Positions 9,577 through 18,459 of a stretch of DNA of 64,000 nucleotides are shown in pieces. The notes under the pieces were generated by a model. It was not told the origin of the DNA. It saw only the letters and a program-made list of their open reading frames with translations, and did no database searches. The translations under genes and the position numbers were made by a program. How positions within the stretch are numbered: the first letter of the stretch is position 1; each line of letters opens with the position of its first letter. Source of the stretch: Pseudarthrobacter enclensis (GTDB taxonomy: Bacteria; Actinomycetota; Actinomycetes; Actinomycetales; Micrococcaceae); the NCBI RefSeq assembly GCF_001457025.1, contig NZ_KQ758600.1, positions 1 through 64,000 on the forward strand, written 5' to 3'.

Positions 9577-10649
9577 TGGGCCCCGCGCCGACCACGGAAG
9601 CAACGCCCGCGGCCGCTGTGTCCCCCTCCGGCGCCAAGGCAGCGGGACCGGCGGCAGCAACCCAACCCGCAGACGACCAGCAGGGTGGCAAACCGCCCGC
9701 CCCGGCGCCGTCAGCGGTGGACCGGGGAATCACTGACTATCTCCAGCACATGGGCGTTGAGCGGGGCGTCGCAGCCAACACCCTCGCAGCCTACCGCAGG
9801 GACCTTGCCCGGTACGCGCGCTACCTTGCCGGGGCCGACTGCACCCGGCCGTCGGACATCACCCGGCACCACGTCACAGGGTTCGTCAGGGCGTTGTCGG
9901 ACGGCTCCGACGGCGGCTCCGTCCTCGGTGTGCGGTCCGCGGCCAGGGCTGTGGTGGCCGTCCGGGGCCTGCACAAGTTCTGGGCACTGGAAGGACACAC
10001 AGCCACCGACCCCGCCAGCGAGGTCCACCCGCCCATGGCCGGCAAACGGCTGCCCAAAGCCATCAGCGTCGATGAGGTCACCCGCATCCTCGAGGCCGCC
10101 GGCACGGACACCGCAACCGGCCTGCGGGACCGCGCCCTGCTGGAGTTCCTCTACTCCACCGGGGCACGGATCAGCGAAGCCGTGGGCCTCGACGTCGACG
10201 ACCTGTCCCTGGCCGGCGATCCCGCCCAGGACGGGCCGGCCATCGTGAGGCTCTTCGGCAAGGGGTCCAAGGAACGGCTGGTGCCGCTGGGATCCTACGG
10301 GGCCCGGGCGCTGGATGCCTACCTGGTACGGGGCCGGCCCCTGCTGGCCGCCAAGGGAAAAGGCACGCCCGCCCTGTTCCTCAACGCCCGCGGCGGCAGG
10401 ATCAGCAGGCAAAGCGCGTGGACCATCCTGAAGGCAGCCGCGGACAAGGCGAACATCACCCGGGACGTTTCCCCGCACACGCTCCGGCACTCATTCGCCA
10501 CGCACCTGCTCGAAGGCGGCGCGGACGTCCGGGTGGTCCAGGAGCTCCTGGGCCACGCCTCCGTGACCACCACCCAGGTATACACGCTGGTGACCGCAGA
10601 TACCCTGCGCGAAGTCTACGCCGCGGCCCACCCCCGGGCGCTGGGCTGA
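9576..10649 (+). CDS. xerD: Tyrosine recombinase XerD
   Basis: 357 residues. It resolves chromosome dimers at dif with XerC. SAM-like N-terminal core binding domain, then catalytic domain with R198 (TGARISE), H301-x-x-R304 (HTLRH), H327 (LLGHAS) and nucleophile Y336 (QVYTLV). XerD proteins are usually near 300 residues; here about 47 extra Ala/Pro-rich residues precede the core. GTG 9717 is an alternative start, but ATG 9576 overlaps the upstream stop (TGATG) and suggests coupling. There are no phage genes nearby and the neighbours are core genes, so it is the housekeeping recombinase. Confidence 0.92.
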   Translation: MGPAPTTEATPAAAVSPSGAKAAGPAAATQPADDQQGGKPPAPAPSAVDRGITDYLQHMGVERGVAANTLAAYRRDLARYARYLAGADCTRPSDITRHHVTGFVRALSDGSDGGSVLGVRSAARAVVAVRGLHKFWALEGHTATDPASEVHPPMAGKRLPKAISVDEVTRILEAAGTDTATGLRDRALLEFLYSTGARISEAVGLDVDDLSLAGDPAQDGPAIVRLFGKGSKERLVPLGSYGARALDAYLVRGRPLLAAKGKGTPALFLNARGGRISRQSAWTILKAAADKANITRDVSPHTLRHSFATHLLEGGADVRVVQELLGHASVTTTQVYTLVTADTLREVYAAAHPRALG

Positions 10650-10674
10650 CGCCGACCTGCTGGGCCGGTTCCGC

Positions 10675-10702
10675 AGGCCGGTCAGTCCAGGCCGGTCAGT
10701 CC
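10675..10702. repeat. Perfect 14-bp tandem duplication
   Basis: AGGCCGGTCAGTCC occurs twice back to back (10675-10688, 10689-10702). The second copy contains the stop codon of the leftward membrane protein gene (10696-10698); the first lies in the gap after xerD. Confidence 0.9.
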
Positions 10703-11409
10703 AGATCGATGGTGAGCTCGGCGCCGCCCAGCAGCAACGCCAGCACCGATGTTCCCAGCCCGGCCACCAGGAGCAGGCCCGGGTGGGCCAGGCCGACGAC
10801 GACGCGGCGCAGCTCCGGATCGTCCCGCAGGAACTTCTTCGGCAGCTTCGCATCACCCGGCACCTGCCGCCAGCCGCGCAGCCGGCGCAGGAACCAGGCG
10901 CAGCGCACAATCAGTGCCATCCACAGGACGGACACCACCAGCGGAACGGCGGCCACCAGGAGGCTGAGGCCCAGCGCCGTCACCGCCCGCTCCGAGTCGC
11001 CGACAAGGGCCTGGACGGTGGTGGAGACCGAGGCGCTGGCCACCACCGATATGCCCCACACGAGGAACGCGGCCGTCAGCGCCAGGAAACGGACGAAGAA
11101 GTGGGACAGGACCGATTCCTTCCGCGGCCTGAGGTATCGGCGGGGAGTGGCCTGCAGCAGCGCCACCGTGCAGCCCAGGGTGGGCAAGGCCGCCATCCCC
11201 ACGAACAGGTACCAGGCCCAGCCGGCGAAATCCAGGAACTCGTCGGCCACGATCAGCAGCGCCCACGCGCCGGTCCACACCCAGCCGGCATACAGGGGGT
11301 TCCTGGCCAGCCACGCCGGCGGCCGCACCCCGTTGACCCTAGCGGCGCGGGCCTTCGGTGTCCGGCCCCGGCCCGCGGGGACAGGTTGTTCCTCTCCGGC
11401 CATGCTCAT
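10696..11409 (-). CDS. Putative multi-pass membrane protein
   Basis: About 237 residues; no family recognised. A basic N-terminus with WLARNPLYAGW is followed by four hydrophobic segments (near residues 40-60, 65-85, 110-135 and 150-175), a basic cytoplasmic-looking loop (RRLRGWRQ) and a last hydrophobic segment near the C-terminus. The first in-frame start is GTG 11418; ATG 11409 is chosen because TACAGT on the minus strand lies 7 nt before it, while ATG 11403 has GAGG at ribosome-site distance. It diverges from the mutT-like gene and converges on xerD. Confidence 0.7.
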   Translation of the reverse strand: MSMAGEEQPVPAGRGRTPKARAARVNGVRPPAWLARNPLYAGWVWTGAWALLIVADEFLDFAGWAWYLFVGMAALPTLGCTVALLQATPRRYLRPRKESVLSHFFVRFLALTAAFLVWGISVVASASVSTTVQALVGDSERAVTALGLSLLVAAVPLVVSVLWMALIVRCAWFLRRLRGWRQVPGDAKLPKKFLRDDPELRRVVVGLAHPGLLLVAGLGTSVLALLLGGAELTIDLD

Positions 11410-11416
11410 GGGCCTC

Positions 11417-11422
11417 ACTGTA
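11417..11422 (-). promoter_or_regulatory. Candidate -10 box, membrane protein gene
   Basis: TACAGT on the minus strand lies 7 nt before ATG 11409, matching the leaderless pattern seen elsewhere in the window. No -35 was identified. Confidence 0.35.
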
Positions 11423-11500
11423 GCAACGCCGGGCCATCGGCCCGTGGACGACGGCGGCCGGTCCGGTCCGCCGTCGGTGCACCCGGCGCCGGCGGAGCAC

Positions 11501-11506
11501 TAGGCT
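11501..11506 (+). promoter_or_regulatory. Candidate -10 box, mutT-like gene
   Basis: TAGGCT lies 6 nt before ATG 11513, with no purine-rich ribosome site other than TTGGG between. This suggests a leaderless transcript. Confidence 0.45.
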
Positions 11507-11512
11507 TGGGCC

Positions 11513-11995
11513 ATGACTGCAGCCGATGTCACCCTGTGCTTCCTCCTCCGCGACGGTGCGGACGGCGGCCAGGTCCTGCTGGGGCTGAAGCAGAAAGGTT
11601 TCGGCAAAGGCAAGATCGTGGGGATCGGCGGGCACGTGGAAGCGGGAGAGACGGCAGTGCAGGCCGTCATCCGCGAAGTCCTGGAAGAGACGGGCGTGGT
11701 GCTGGTGCCGGGTGACCTCGCCGACGCCGGCGCCGTCCACTTCGTGTTTCCCGCCCGGCCGGAGTGGGACATGAAGACCCGCCTGTTCACGGCCCGCACC
11801 TGGTCAGGCGAGCCGGCGCCCAGCGACGAGATCATCCCGGAGTGGTTCCGCGTGGACACCCTTCCGGTGGAACGCATGTGGCAGGACGCCGACCATTGGC
11901 TGCCGGTGGTGCTCGAAGGCGGACGCGTAAACATCGTCGTCACTATGGATGCCGACAACGAATCCGTCGCGTCCTCCGAAAGCCTCCTCCCGTAA
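11513..11995 (+). CDS. Nudix hydrolase, MTH1/MutT-like
   Basis: 160 residues. The Nudix box is complete: GHVEAGETAVQAVIREVLEE followed by TGV satisfies GX5EX7REUXEEXGU. The leading LCFLLRDG and the KQKGFGKGKIVGIGG region resemble eukaryotic MTH1-like 8-oxo-dGTP or purine diphosphatases, which sanitise oxidised nucleotides. Substrate is inferred from resemblance only. The gene is single, divergent from the membrane protein gene and convergent with prpC. Confidence 0.82.
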   Translation: MTAADVTLCFLLRDGADGGQVLLGLKQKGFGKGKIVGIGGHVEAGETAVQAVIREVLEETGVVLVPGDLADAGAVHFVFPARPEWDMKTRLFTARTWSGEPAPSDEIIPEWFRVDTLPVERMWQDADHWLPVVLEGGRVNIVVTMDADNESVASSESLLP

Positions 11996-12020
11996 CCCGT
12001 TCCCCTGGCCTGTTAAAGGC

Positions 12021-12059
12021 CGACGGCGGGCCGGGCACCGAAGTGCCGGACCGCCGTCG
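12021..12059. terminator. Hairpin between convergent genes
   Basis: Arms CGACGGCGG (12021-12029) and CCGCCGTCG (12051-12059) pair perfectly. A second helix inside is closed by GCAC-CGAA-GTGC. There is no T tract. It lies between the mutT-like gene and prpC, which converge, so it may serve both strands. Confidence 0.65.
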
Positions 12060-12089
12060 AACGCGTTGCCCGGGAAGCCGCCGCCCGCG

Positions 12090-13229
12090 CTATGACAGGT
12101 GCCGCTCCTCAGGTCCGACGTATTCGCTCAGCGGACGGATCAGGGAGTTCGCGTCCAGCTGCTCCATGATGTGCGCCGTCCAGCCGGTGATGCGGCTGGC
12201 CACGAACAGGGGAGTGAAGGTGGCTGTGTCGAACCCCATGAGGTGGTACGTCGGCCCGGCCGGGTAGTCCAGGTTGGGCTTGATGGCTTTGGCCTCGTCC
12301 ATGGCCTTTTCCAGTCCCTGGTACAGGCCCAGCAGCTCGGGCCGGCCGTAATGGGCAATCATCTTGTCCAGCGCGGCCTTCATGGTGGGCACCCGGGAGT
12401 CGCCGTGCTTATAGACGCGGTGCCCGAAGCCCATGACCTTCTTCTTCCGGGCCAGGGCGTCCTCCATCCAGGCCTTCGCCCGTGCTGCCGCTTCCTCGAG
12501 TGACTCCTCCTGCCGGATCCCAATCTCGTCGAAGGTGTGCATCACTGCTTCGTTGGCCCCGCCATGGAGGGGGCCCTTCAGGGCGCCGATGGCGCCGGTG
12601 ACGGCCGAGTGCAGGTCCGAGAGCGTCGAGGTGATCACCCTGGCGGTGAAAGTGGAGGCGTTGAAGGAGTGCTCGGCGTACAGGATCATCGAGACGTTGA
12701 ACGCCTCGACGACCTCGGGAACCTGCTCTTCGCCGAACGTCATCCAGAGGAAGTTGGCCGAATAGCCCAGGTCCTCACGCGGCTCGACGGGCTGCTGGCC
12801 GTGGCGGCGGCGCTGGTCGTACGCCACGACGGCGGGCATGGCGGCCCACAGGTCCGTTGCCTTCTTCATGTTGGCTTCCCGGGAAGAGTCCTCGGCCAAC
12901 GGGTGGCGCGCCCCCAGCACGGACGCGGCCGTGCGGCAGACATCCATGGGATGCGCTGTGTCCGGCAGCGTGTCGATGACGGTCTTCACAACCGGGTCCA
13001 GCGCCCGGCCGGCCTTCTCCCGGGCGGTAAATTCCGCCAGCTGCTCCGGCGTCGGCAGCTCGCCGTTCCAGAGCAGGTAGGCAACCTCCTCGAAGCTGCA
13101 GCGCGCGGCGAGCTCCTGGACCGGGTAGCCGCGGTACAGCAGCGAGTTGGTGTCCGGGTTGACCTTGGAGACGGAGGTGTAATCCACCACGACGCCGGCG
13201 AGACCCTTTTTGATGTCCTGTTCAGCCAT
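12090..13229 (-). CDS. prpC: 2-methylcitrate synthase / citrate synthase
   Basis: 379 residues of the type II citrate synthase fold. Typical motifs are GLAGVVVDYTSVSKV at the N-terminus, GPLHGGANEAV, and the catalytic-site region VMGFGHRVYKHGD. Length and context (adjacent prpB and prpD) indicate condensation of propionyl-CoA with oxaloacetate to 2-methylcitrate; many such enzymes also accept acetyl-CoA. ATG 13229 is preceded by GAAGGAG. It is the last gene of the leftward prp operon, 59 bp after prpB. Confidence 0.9.
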   Translation of the reverse strand: MAEQDIKKGLAGVVVDYTSVSKVNPDTNSLLYRGYPVQELAARCSFEEVAYLLWNGELPTPEQLAEFTAREKAGRALDPVVKTVIDTLPDTAHPMDVCRTAASVLGARHPLAEDSSREANMKKATDLWAAMPAVVAYDQRRRHGQQPVEPREDLGYSANFLWMTFGEEQVPEVVEAFNVSMILYAEHSFNASTFTARVITSTLSDLHSAVTGAIGALKGPLHGGANEAVMHTFDEIGIRQEESLEEAAARAKAWMEDALARKKKVMGFGHRVYKHGDSRVPTMKAALDKMIAHYGRPELLGLYQGLEKAMDEAKAIKPNLDYPAGPTYHLMGFDTATFTPLFVASRITGWTAHIMEQLDANSLIRPLSEYVGPEERHLS

Positions 13230-13288
13230 GCCGAAACTCCTTCGTTACAGTCGCCTGTTGGGTGCCGGCCGCAGCCGGCAATGATCGG

Positions 13289-14194
13289 TCAGTACTTCCC
13301 GGGGACCTGGAAATTGAAGACCCCTGTGTCGAACCTGTTGTATCCCTCGTAGTCAACCAGCTCGTAGAGCCGGGCGCGGGTCAGCATGCCGCCCACCTGC
13401 GCTTCCTGCGTTCCGTCGGACTTGATCGAATCCAGAGTACGCTCGGCAGCGCCCATGGCACTACGGAGCAGCGTGACGGGATAGATCACCATGTTGATGC
13501 CCACGTCCTGGAGCTGGTCCACGGTGAACAGCGCGCTCTTGCCGAACTCGGTCATGTTGGCCAGGATCGGCACGTCCACGGCGTCGCGGATGGCCTGGAA
13601 TTCAGCCAGGCTTGCCATCGCCTCGGGGAAGATGGCGTCCGCGCCGGCGTCCACCAGCGCTTTGGCCCGGTCCTGCGCGGCCTGGAGCCCGTCCACGGCG
13701 CGGATGTCGGTGCGGGCCATGATCAGGAAGTTGGGGTCGCGGCGGGCGTCGGCGGCTGCCCTGATCCGCTTGGTGGCGGTGTCCAGGTCCACCACGTTTT
13801 TCCCGTCCAGGTGGCCGCAGCGTTTCGGGTTGAACTGGTCTTCGATGTGCAGGCCTGCCAGGCCGGCGTTTTCGAGTTCCTGCACGGTGCGGGCGACGTT
13901 CATGGGCTCGCCGAAGCCGGTGTCCGCGTCCACGATCGCGGGCAGGTCCGTCATCCGGGCGATCTGCCCGGCCCGGGTGGCCACCTCGGTGAGGGTGGTC
14001 AGGCCGATGTCCGGCAGCCCCAGGTCGTTGGCCAGCACGGCGCCGGAGATGTACACGCCGGCAAAGCCCTTCTCCTGGATGAGCCGTGCGGAGAGCGGGT
14101 TGAATGCGCCGGGGAACTGGGCGATGGTGCCGGACGCGAGGACCTCCCGGAACCGGACCCGCTTCTGCTCGGGCGTGGTGGTGGAGTACAGCAC
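13289..14194 (-). CDS. prpB: 2-methylisocitrate lyase
   Basis: 301 residues of the isocitrate lyase/PEP mutase superfamily. It cleaves 2-methylisocitrate to succinate and pyruvate. Visible hallmarks are PGAFNPLSARL near the N-terminus, the metal-binding DADTGFG, IEDQ, and the catalytic loop KRCGHLDGK. The GTG start at 14194 directly abuts the prpD stop (TAAGTG), with AAGGGG upstream as ribosome site. Confidence 0.93.
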   Translation of the reverse strand: MLYSTTTPEQKRVRFREVLASGTIAQFPGAFNPLSARLIQEKGFAGVYISGAVLANDLGLPDIGLTTLTEVATRAGQIARMTDLPAIVDADTGFGEPMNVARTVQELENAGLAGLHIEDQFNPKRCGHLDGKNVVDLDTATKRIRAAADARRDPNFLIMARTDIRAVDGLQAAQDRAKALVDAGADAIFPEAMASLAEFQAIRDAVDVPILANMTEFGKSALFTVDQLQDVGINMVIYPVTLLRSAMGAAERTLDSIKSDGTQEAQVGGMLTRARLYELVDYEGYNRFDTGVFNFQVPGKY

Positions 14195-15715
14195 TTAGAA
14201 CAGCCCCTTCGGTGCCGCGCCGAGGTCGATGACGCCAGGTGCGGCGGTGATGTTGAGCTGGTCCAGTTCGCCGGCGCCCAGTTCGGGGAGGCGTTCGACG
14301 GCGGCGAGGAACCGTTCGATTTCCGCTTCCTCCACGAGCCCTGCGGCTAGCGTGCGGAACTTATGGATGTACTGTTCGCGGGCAAACGGCCGGGCGCCCA
14401 GGGGGTGCGCGTCCGCCACGGCGATCTCGTCGGTGATGACGGTCCCGTTGGTGAGGGTGATCTCCACCGACCCGCCGAAGGCCTTCTCGCTGATGTCCAG
14501 GGAGTGGTAGCGCCGGGTCCACTCCGGGTCTTCCTCCGTGGTGACCTTCTGCCACAGTTCCACGGTGTCCGGCCGGGTGGCCCGTTCCGGCGCGTAGGAG
14601 TCCACGTGGTGCCATGAGCCGTCCTGCAGGGCAACGGTGAAAATGTAGGGGATGGAGTGGTCCAGGGTTTCCCGGGACGCGGTGGGGCTGTACTTCTGCG
14701 GGTCGTTGGCGCCGGAGCCGATCACGTAGTGGGTGTGGTGGCTGGTCCGGATCAGCACCGATGCGACGTTGGCCGGATCCGTGGCCTCCGGGTGTTCCCG
14801 GTGGAGCTTGCGGGCCAGGTCAATCCAGGCCTGTGCCTGGTACTCGGCGGAGTGCTCCTTGGTGTAGGTGTCCAGGATGGCGCGCTTGGCTTCGCCGGGA
14901 GTGGGCAGCGGAACCTCGTAGGAGGCGTCCGGGCCGTCAAGCAGCCAGGCGATCACGCCGTCCTCACCCTCGTAGATCGGCACCGGCGAGGTCTGCCCGC
15001 GCATGGCCCGGTCAGCTGATTCGATGGCCATCTTCCCTGCGAAAGCGGGGGCGTGGGCCTTCCAGGTGGAGATCTCACCCTTGCGGGACTGCCGGGTCGC
15101 GGTGGTGGTGTGCAGTGCCTGGCCCACGGACTGGAAGATGGTCTCGACGTCGAGGCCCAGGAGGGTGCCGATGCCGGCAGCGGCGGAGGGGCCCAGGTGC
15201 GCAACGTGGTCGATCTTGTGTTTGTGCAGGCAGATGGCCTTGACCAGGTTGACCTGGATCTCGTATCCGGTGGCGACGGCCCGCACCAGGTCGTGGCCGT
15301 TGGAACCCGCGTGCTGGGCCACGGCCAGGATCGGCGGAATGTTGTCCCCGGGGTGGGAGTAGTCGGCAGCCAGGAACGTGTCATGGTAATCGAGTTCCCG
15401 GACGGCCACTCCGTTGGCCCAGGCGGCCCACTCGGGAGAGACGCGCTCGCCGATTCCGAAGACCTTGGCGCCCTTTCCGCCGGTGCTGGGGGCGTGGGCC
15501 AGGGCCTGTGCCCGGGCCGCCACGATCGGTGCCCGGTTCAGGGACGCGACGGCCACCGAGGCGTTGTCGATGATGCGGTTGATCACCATTTCCGTCACCT
15601 CCGGCGCCACGTCCACGGGGTCGGCAGCCACCTGGGCGATCTTGAAGGCCAGCTGGTCCTCGCGTGCCAGGTTCTCTTCGCTCTTGTGGACGCGGACGTG
15701 GTGTTCCTTAACCAT
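14195..15715 (-). CDS. prpD: 2-methylcitrate dehydratase
   Basis: 506 residues, the usual length for MmgE/PrpD family enzymes. It dehydrates 2-methylcitrate toward 2-methyl-cis-aconitate. Characteristic blocks include [36 protein letters not shown] and [13 protein letters not shown]. The frame stays open to 15964, but ATG 15715 ([10 protein letters not shown]) gives the family N-terminus. This ATG overlaps the end of the GntR regulator gene by 8 bp, so the regulator and the enzymes are probably one transcript. Confidence 0.94.
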   Translation of the reverse strand: MVKEHHVRVHKSEENLAREDQLAFKIAQVAADPVDVAPEVTEMVINRIIDNASVAVASLNRAPIVAARAQALAHAPSTGGKGAKVFGIGERVSPEWAAWANGVAVRELDYHDTFLAADYSHPGDNIPPILAVAQHAGSNGHDLVRAVATGYEIQVNLVKAICLHKHKIDHVAHLGPSAAAGIGTLLGLDVETIFQSVGQALHTTTATRQSRKGEISTWKAHAPAFAGKMAIESADRAMRGQTSPVPIYEGEDGVIAWLLDGPDASYEVPLPTPGEAKRAILDTYTKEHSAEYQAQAWIDLARKLHREHPEATDPANVASVLIRTSHHTHYVIGSGANDPQKYSPTASRETLDHSIPYIFTVALQDGSWHHVDSYAPERATRPDTVELWQKVTTEEDPEWTRRYHSLDISEKAFGGSVEITLTNGTVITDEIAVADAHPLGARPFAREQYIHKFRTLAAGLVEEAEIERFLAAVERLPELGAGELDQLNITAAPGVIDLGAAPKGLF

Positions 15716-16367
15716 GGTTCTCCCTGTGGTGGCGTGTTTGGGTGTTCTTGAGGTGGGTGAGGCTGCGGTGCAGATGCAGCGTGGTTGCTGCCTCGGCCAG
15801 CCGCGGGTCGCGGGCGGCGATGGCTTCGGCGATCGCCGCGTGTTCGGCTGCCGCGGCGGCCAGCCGCTCCGTGTCATCGGCGGCAAGGCGGCGGACCCGG
15901 ACCAGATGGACCCGCAGCGCGCGCAGGGCCTGGACCAGGTAGGTGTTGCCGGCCGCCTCATCAATGGCAGTGTCCAGGCGCCCGGCGAGTTCGTAGTAGG
16001 CGCTCCTGTCCGGGTCGTTGCCGGTGATGAGGCCGGGAGCTTCCAGGAGTTCCTTCTGCAGCAGGGCGAAGGCGGCGGTGTCCCCCCGCTCCGCCGCCAA
16101 GGCCGCAGCCCGGCATTCCAGGGTTTCGCGGAGTTCGAAGAGTTCGTCGATGTCCTCGAGGGAGACGTCGGTGACGACGACGCCGCGACCGCCTGCCGTC
16201 GTCGTCAGTCCTTCGGCGGTGAGCCGGCCAAGCGCCTCCCGCAGGGGTGTGCGGGAAACGCCCAGGCGCGCGGACTGTTCCACTTCCGCCAGGACTGTGC
16301 CGGGCAGCAGGCGCCACTCCGTGATGTCGTCGCGGAGCGCCGCATAGGCCCGGTCACTGGCGCGCAT
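15708..16367 (-). CDS. GntR/FadR-family regulator of the prp genes
   Basis: 219 residues. N-terminal winged helix ([26 protein letters not shown]) and C-terminal FCD ligand domain with Asp/His residues suited to metal and carboxylate binding. ATG 16367 is preceded by AAGGAG. It is the first gene of the leftward prp operon and diverges from prpE, so it probably controls both sides. Two identical TGTATACA palindromes in the 174-bp divergent region are candidate operators. The likely inducer is propionyl-CoA, 2-methylcitrate or another prp intermediate (inference). Known prp regulators are often Fis-type or other classes, so the ligand should not be assumed. Confidence 0.85.
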   Translation of the reverse strand: MRASDRAYAALRDDITEWRLLPGTVLAEVEQSARLGVSRTPLREALGRLTAEGLTTTAGGRGVVVTDVSLEDIDELFELRETLECRAAALAAERGDTAAFALLQKELLEAPGLITGNDPDRSAYYELAGRLDTAIDEAAGNTYLVQALRALRVHLVRVRRLAADDTERLAAAAAEHAAIAEAIAARDPRLAEAATTLHLHRSLTHLKNTQTRHHRENHG

Positions 16368-16400
16368 CGGAACTCCTTCGGGTAGCTAAGACTCCTCCAG

Positions 16401-16408
16401 TGTATACA
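16401..16408. promoter_or_regulatory. Candidate GntR operator 1, TGTATACA
   Basis: A perfect 8-bp palindrome, identical to the site at 16464. It lies 33 bp before the regulator ATG and overlaps a possible -10 on the minus strand, suggesting autoregulation. FCD-type GntR proteins commonly bind short T-rich/A-rich palindromes. Confidence 0.65.
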
Positions 16409-16463
16409 GAACAGTGAGAATAGCCATAGGTTTAGTAGCCTGAGCGGTAGTTGAGGCAATCCA

Positions 16464-16471
16464 TGTATACA
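16464..16471. promoter_or_regulatory. Candidate GntR operator 2, TGTATACA
   Basis: The second copy of the palindrome, 63 bp (six helical turns) from the first. It lies 6 bp upstream of the putative prpE -35 element. Confidence 0.65.
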
Positions 16472-16477
16472 AAACCC

Positions 16478-16507
16478 TTGTTCGAGGCCTTGCCGCCCCG
16501 CTAGCAT
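16478..16507 (+). promoter_or_regulatory. Putative prpE promoter
   Basis: TTGTTC (16478-16483) and TAGCAT (16502-16507) are separated by 18 bp. The start codon is 34 bp further on, behind GGAGGG. Confidence 0.5.
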
Positions 16508-16541
16508 TGCCGCAACACAACGTCGTGGAGGGATGCATGTC

Positions 16542-18452
16542 ATGATCGGTAACAGCTACGCGGACACTTACCAGGCAAGCCTCGCCAACGCCGAAGAGTT
16601 CTGGCTCGGCGCCGCGGCCGGCATCAGCTGGGCCACTTTCCCGCACCGTGCGCTCGACGCAGAGCGGGCTCCGCTCTACGGCTGGTTTCCGGACGGCACC
16701 CTGAACACCGCCTACAACGCTCTGGACCGCCATGTGGAGGCAGGCCGGGGAAGCCAGGATGCCCTCATCTACGACTCCGCCATGACAGGGGCCCGCCGCA
16801 CTTACAGCTACGCGGACCTGACCGGGCTCGTTGCCGACTTCGCCGGTGTGCTCCGGGACAGGGGCGTCGGCAAGGGGGACCGGGTGGTGATCTACATGCC
16901 GATGATTCCCGAAGCCGTCATCGCCATGCTGGCCACGGCAAGGCTCGGCGCCGTCCACTCCGTGGTCTTCGGCGGGTTCGCGCCCAAGGAACTCGCAGCA
17001 CGCATCCGCGACGCCGGACCGGTCCTGGTGGTTACTGCCTCGGGAGGAGTGGAACCGGCCCGCCGGGTCGAATACCTGCCCGCCGTCGCCGAGGCGCTCA
17101 CCCTTGCCGGGGTTCCCGGCCTGCCGGTCATCGTCAAGGCGAGGGACGGTTTCGCGTCAACCGCCGCGGACCACGGCTGGCTGGACTGGGATGGCCAGAT
17201 GGAGGGTGCCCGGCCGGCCGCGCCCGTGGAGGTGGCGGCAACTGACCCGCTGTACATCCTCTACACCTCCGGCACCACCGGCACGCCCAAGGGGGTGGTG
17301 CGGGACAACGGGGGCTATGCGGTCGCCTTGGAATGGACACTGAGGAACATTTACGGCGCCGGCCCCGGGGACGTCATGTGGACGGCCTCGGACGTCGGCT
17401 GGGTGGTGGGACACTCCTACATCGTCTACGGCCCGCTGCTCGCCGGCGCAACCACCGTCCTTTACGAAGGAAAGCCGGTGGGGACCCCGGATGCCGGGGC
17501 CTTCTGGCGGGTCATCCGGGACCATGGCGTCAACGTCCTCTTCACCGCCCCCACCGCGCTGCGGGCCATCCGGAAAGCCGATCCGGAACTTGCCCTGCTG
17601 CGGGGCTACGACATCTCAAGCCTGCGGACTCTCTTCACAGCGGGGGAGCGGCTGGACACGGACACCTTCCACTGGGCTGCAAGGTCGCTGGGCGTGCCGG
17701 TGGTTGACCATTGGTGGCAGACGGAAACAGGCTGGGCCATCTGCGCCAATCCCCGGGGGCTGGAGGAACTGCCCATCAAGGCAGGGTCGCCCGGCGTGCC
17801 CATGCCGGGGTTCCGGCTCGCCATCGTCGACGGGATGGGGGCAGACGTGGGGCCGGGAGTGGAAGGCAATATCGTGCTGGGGCTGCCGCTGCCGCCCGGC
17901 ACCCTCACCACCCTCTGGGGCAACGATGAACGGTTCGTCTCCTCCTACCTGCAGGCCTTTGAGGGCCGCTACGCCACCGGGGACTCCGGCTACAAGGACA
18001 GTGACGGCTACGTGTATGTCATGGGCCGCACTGACGACATCATCAACGTCGCGGGGCACCGCTTGTCCACCGGCGCCATGGAACAGGTGATCGGCCGCCA
18101 TCCTGCCGTGGCCGAGTGTGCCGTCATCGGCCTGGCCGATCCGCTGAAGGGGCAGCGGCCCAGCGGCTATGTGGTCCTCAAATCGGGTGTCGACCTGCCG
18201 GAGGACGTGCTGGCCGCGGAACTGGTCGCCATGGTGCGCCAGGATATTGGCGCGGTCGCCGACTTCAAGCACGTCATGGTGGTGGAGGCGCTCCCCAAGA
18301 CCAGGTCCGGAAAGATCCTCCGCAAGACCATGCGGCAGATCGCCGACGGCGGCGAGTACTCGGTGCCGTCCACCATCGAGGACGCCGGGGTCATCGACCA
18401 GCTCCTGGGAACGCTGCGGCCCCGGAACGCTGAACCGGGGAAGGGCGGCTAG
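16542..18452 (+). CDS. prpE: Propionyl-CoA synthetase (acyl-CoA synthetase)
   Basis: 636 residues of the acetyl/propionyl-CoA synthetase family. It activates propionate (or acetate) with ATP and CoA. The AMP-binding P-loop YTSGTTGTPKG, the WWQTETGW block and the C-terminal TRSGKILRK with K591, the usual acetylation-regulated lysine, are present. ATG 16542 is preferred over ATG 16533 because GGAGGG (16527-16532) is at proper distance only from the former. Its place opposite the prpDBC operon supports propionate as the substrate. It converges on the response regulator gene with only 7 bp between stops. Confidence 0.88.
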   Translation: MIGNSYADTYQASLANAEEFWLGAAAGISWATFPHRALDAERAPLYGWFPDGTLNTAYNALDRHVEAGRGSQDALIYDSAMTGARRTYSYADLTGLVADFAGVLRDRGVGKGDRVVIYMPMIPEAVIAMLATARLGAVHSVVFGGFAPKELAARIRDAGPVLVVTASGGVEPARRVEYLPAVAEALTLAGVPGLPVIVKARDGFASTAADHGWLDWDGQMEGARPAAPVEVAATDPLYILYTSGTTGTPKGVVRDNGGYAVALEWTLRNIYGAGPGDVMWTASDVGWVVGHSYIVYGPLLAGATTVLYEGKPVGTPDAGAFWRVIRDHGVNVLFTAPTALRAIRKADPELALLRGYDISSLRTLFTAGERLDTDTFHWAARSLGVPVVDHWWQTETGWAICANPRGLEELPIKAGSPGVPMPGFRLAIVDGMGADVGPGVEGNIVLGLPLPPGTLTTLWGNDERFVSSYLQAFEGRYATGDSGYKDSDGYVYVMGRTDDIINVAGHRLSTGAMEQVIGRHPAVAECAVIGLADPLKGQRPSGYVVLKSGVDLPEDVLAAELVAMVRQDIGAVADFKHVMVVEALPKTRSGKILRKTMRQIADGGEYSVPSTIEDAGVIDQLLGTLRPRNAEPGKGG

Positions 18453-18459
18453 CCGGCCG

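Noticed and set aside
9576..10649. Phage or integron integrase
   Set aside because: It has core XerD features and a conserved pyrG-nudix-xerD context, with no att sites or phage genes nearby.
13262..14350. Plus-strand ORF opposite prpB
   Set aside because: Antisense shadow of a well supported enzyme gene; the translation is His/Gly/Val-rich without motifs.
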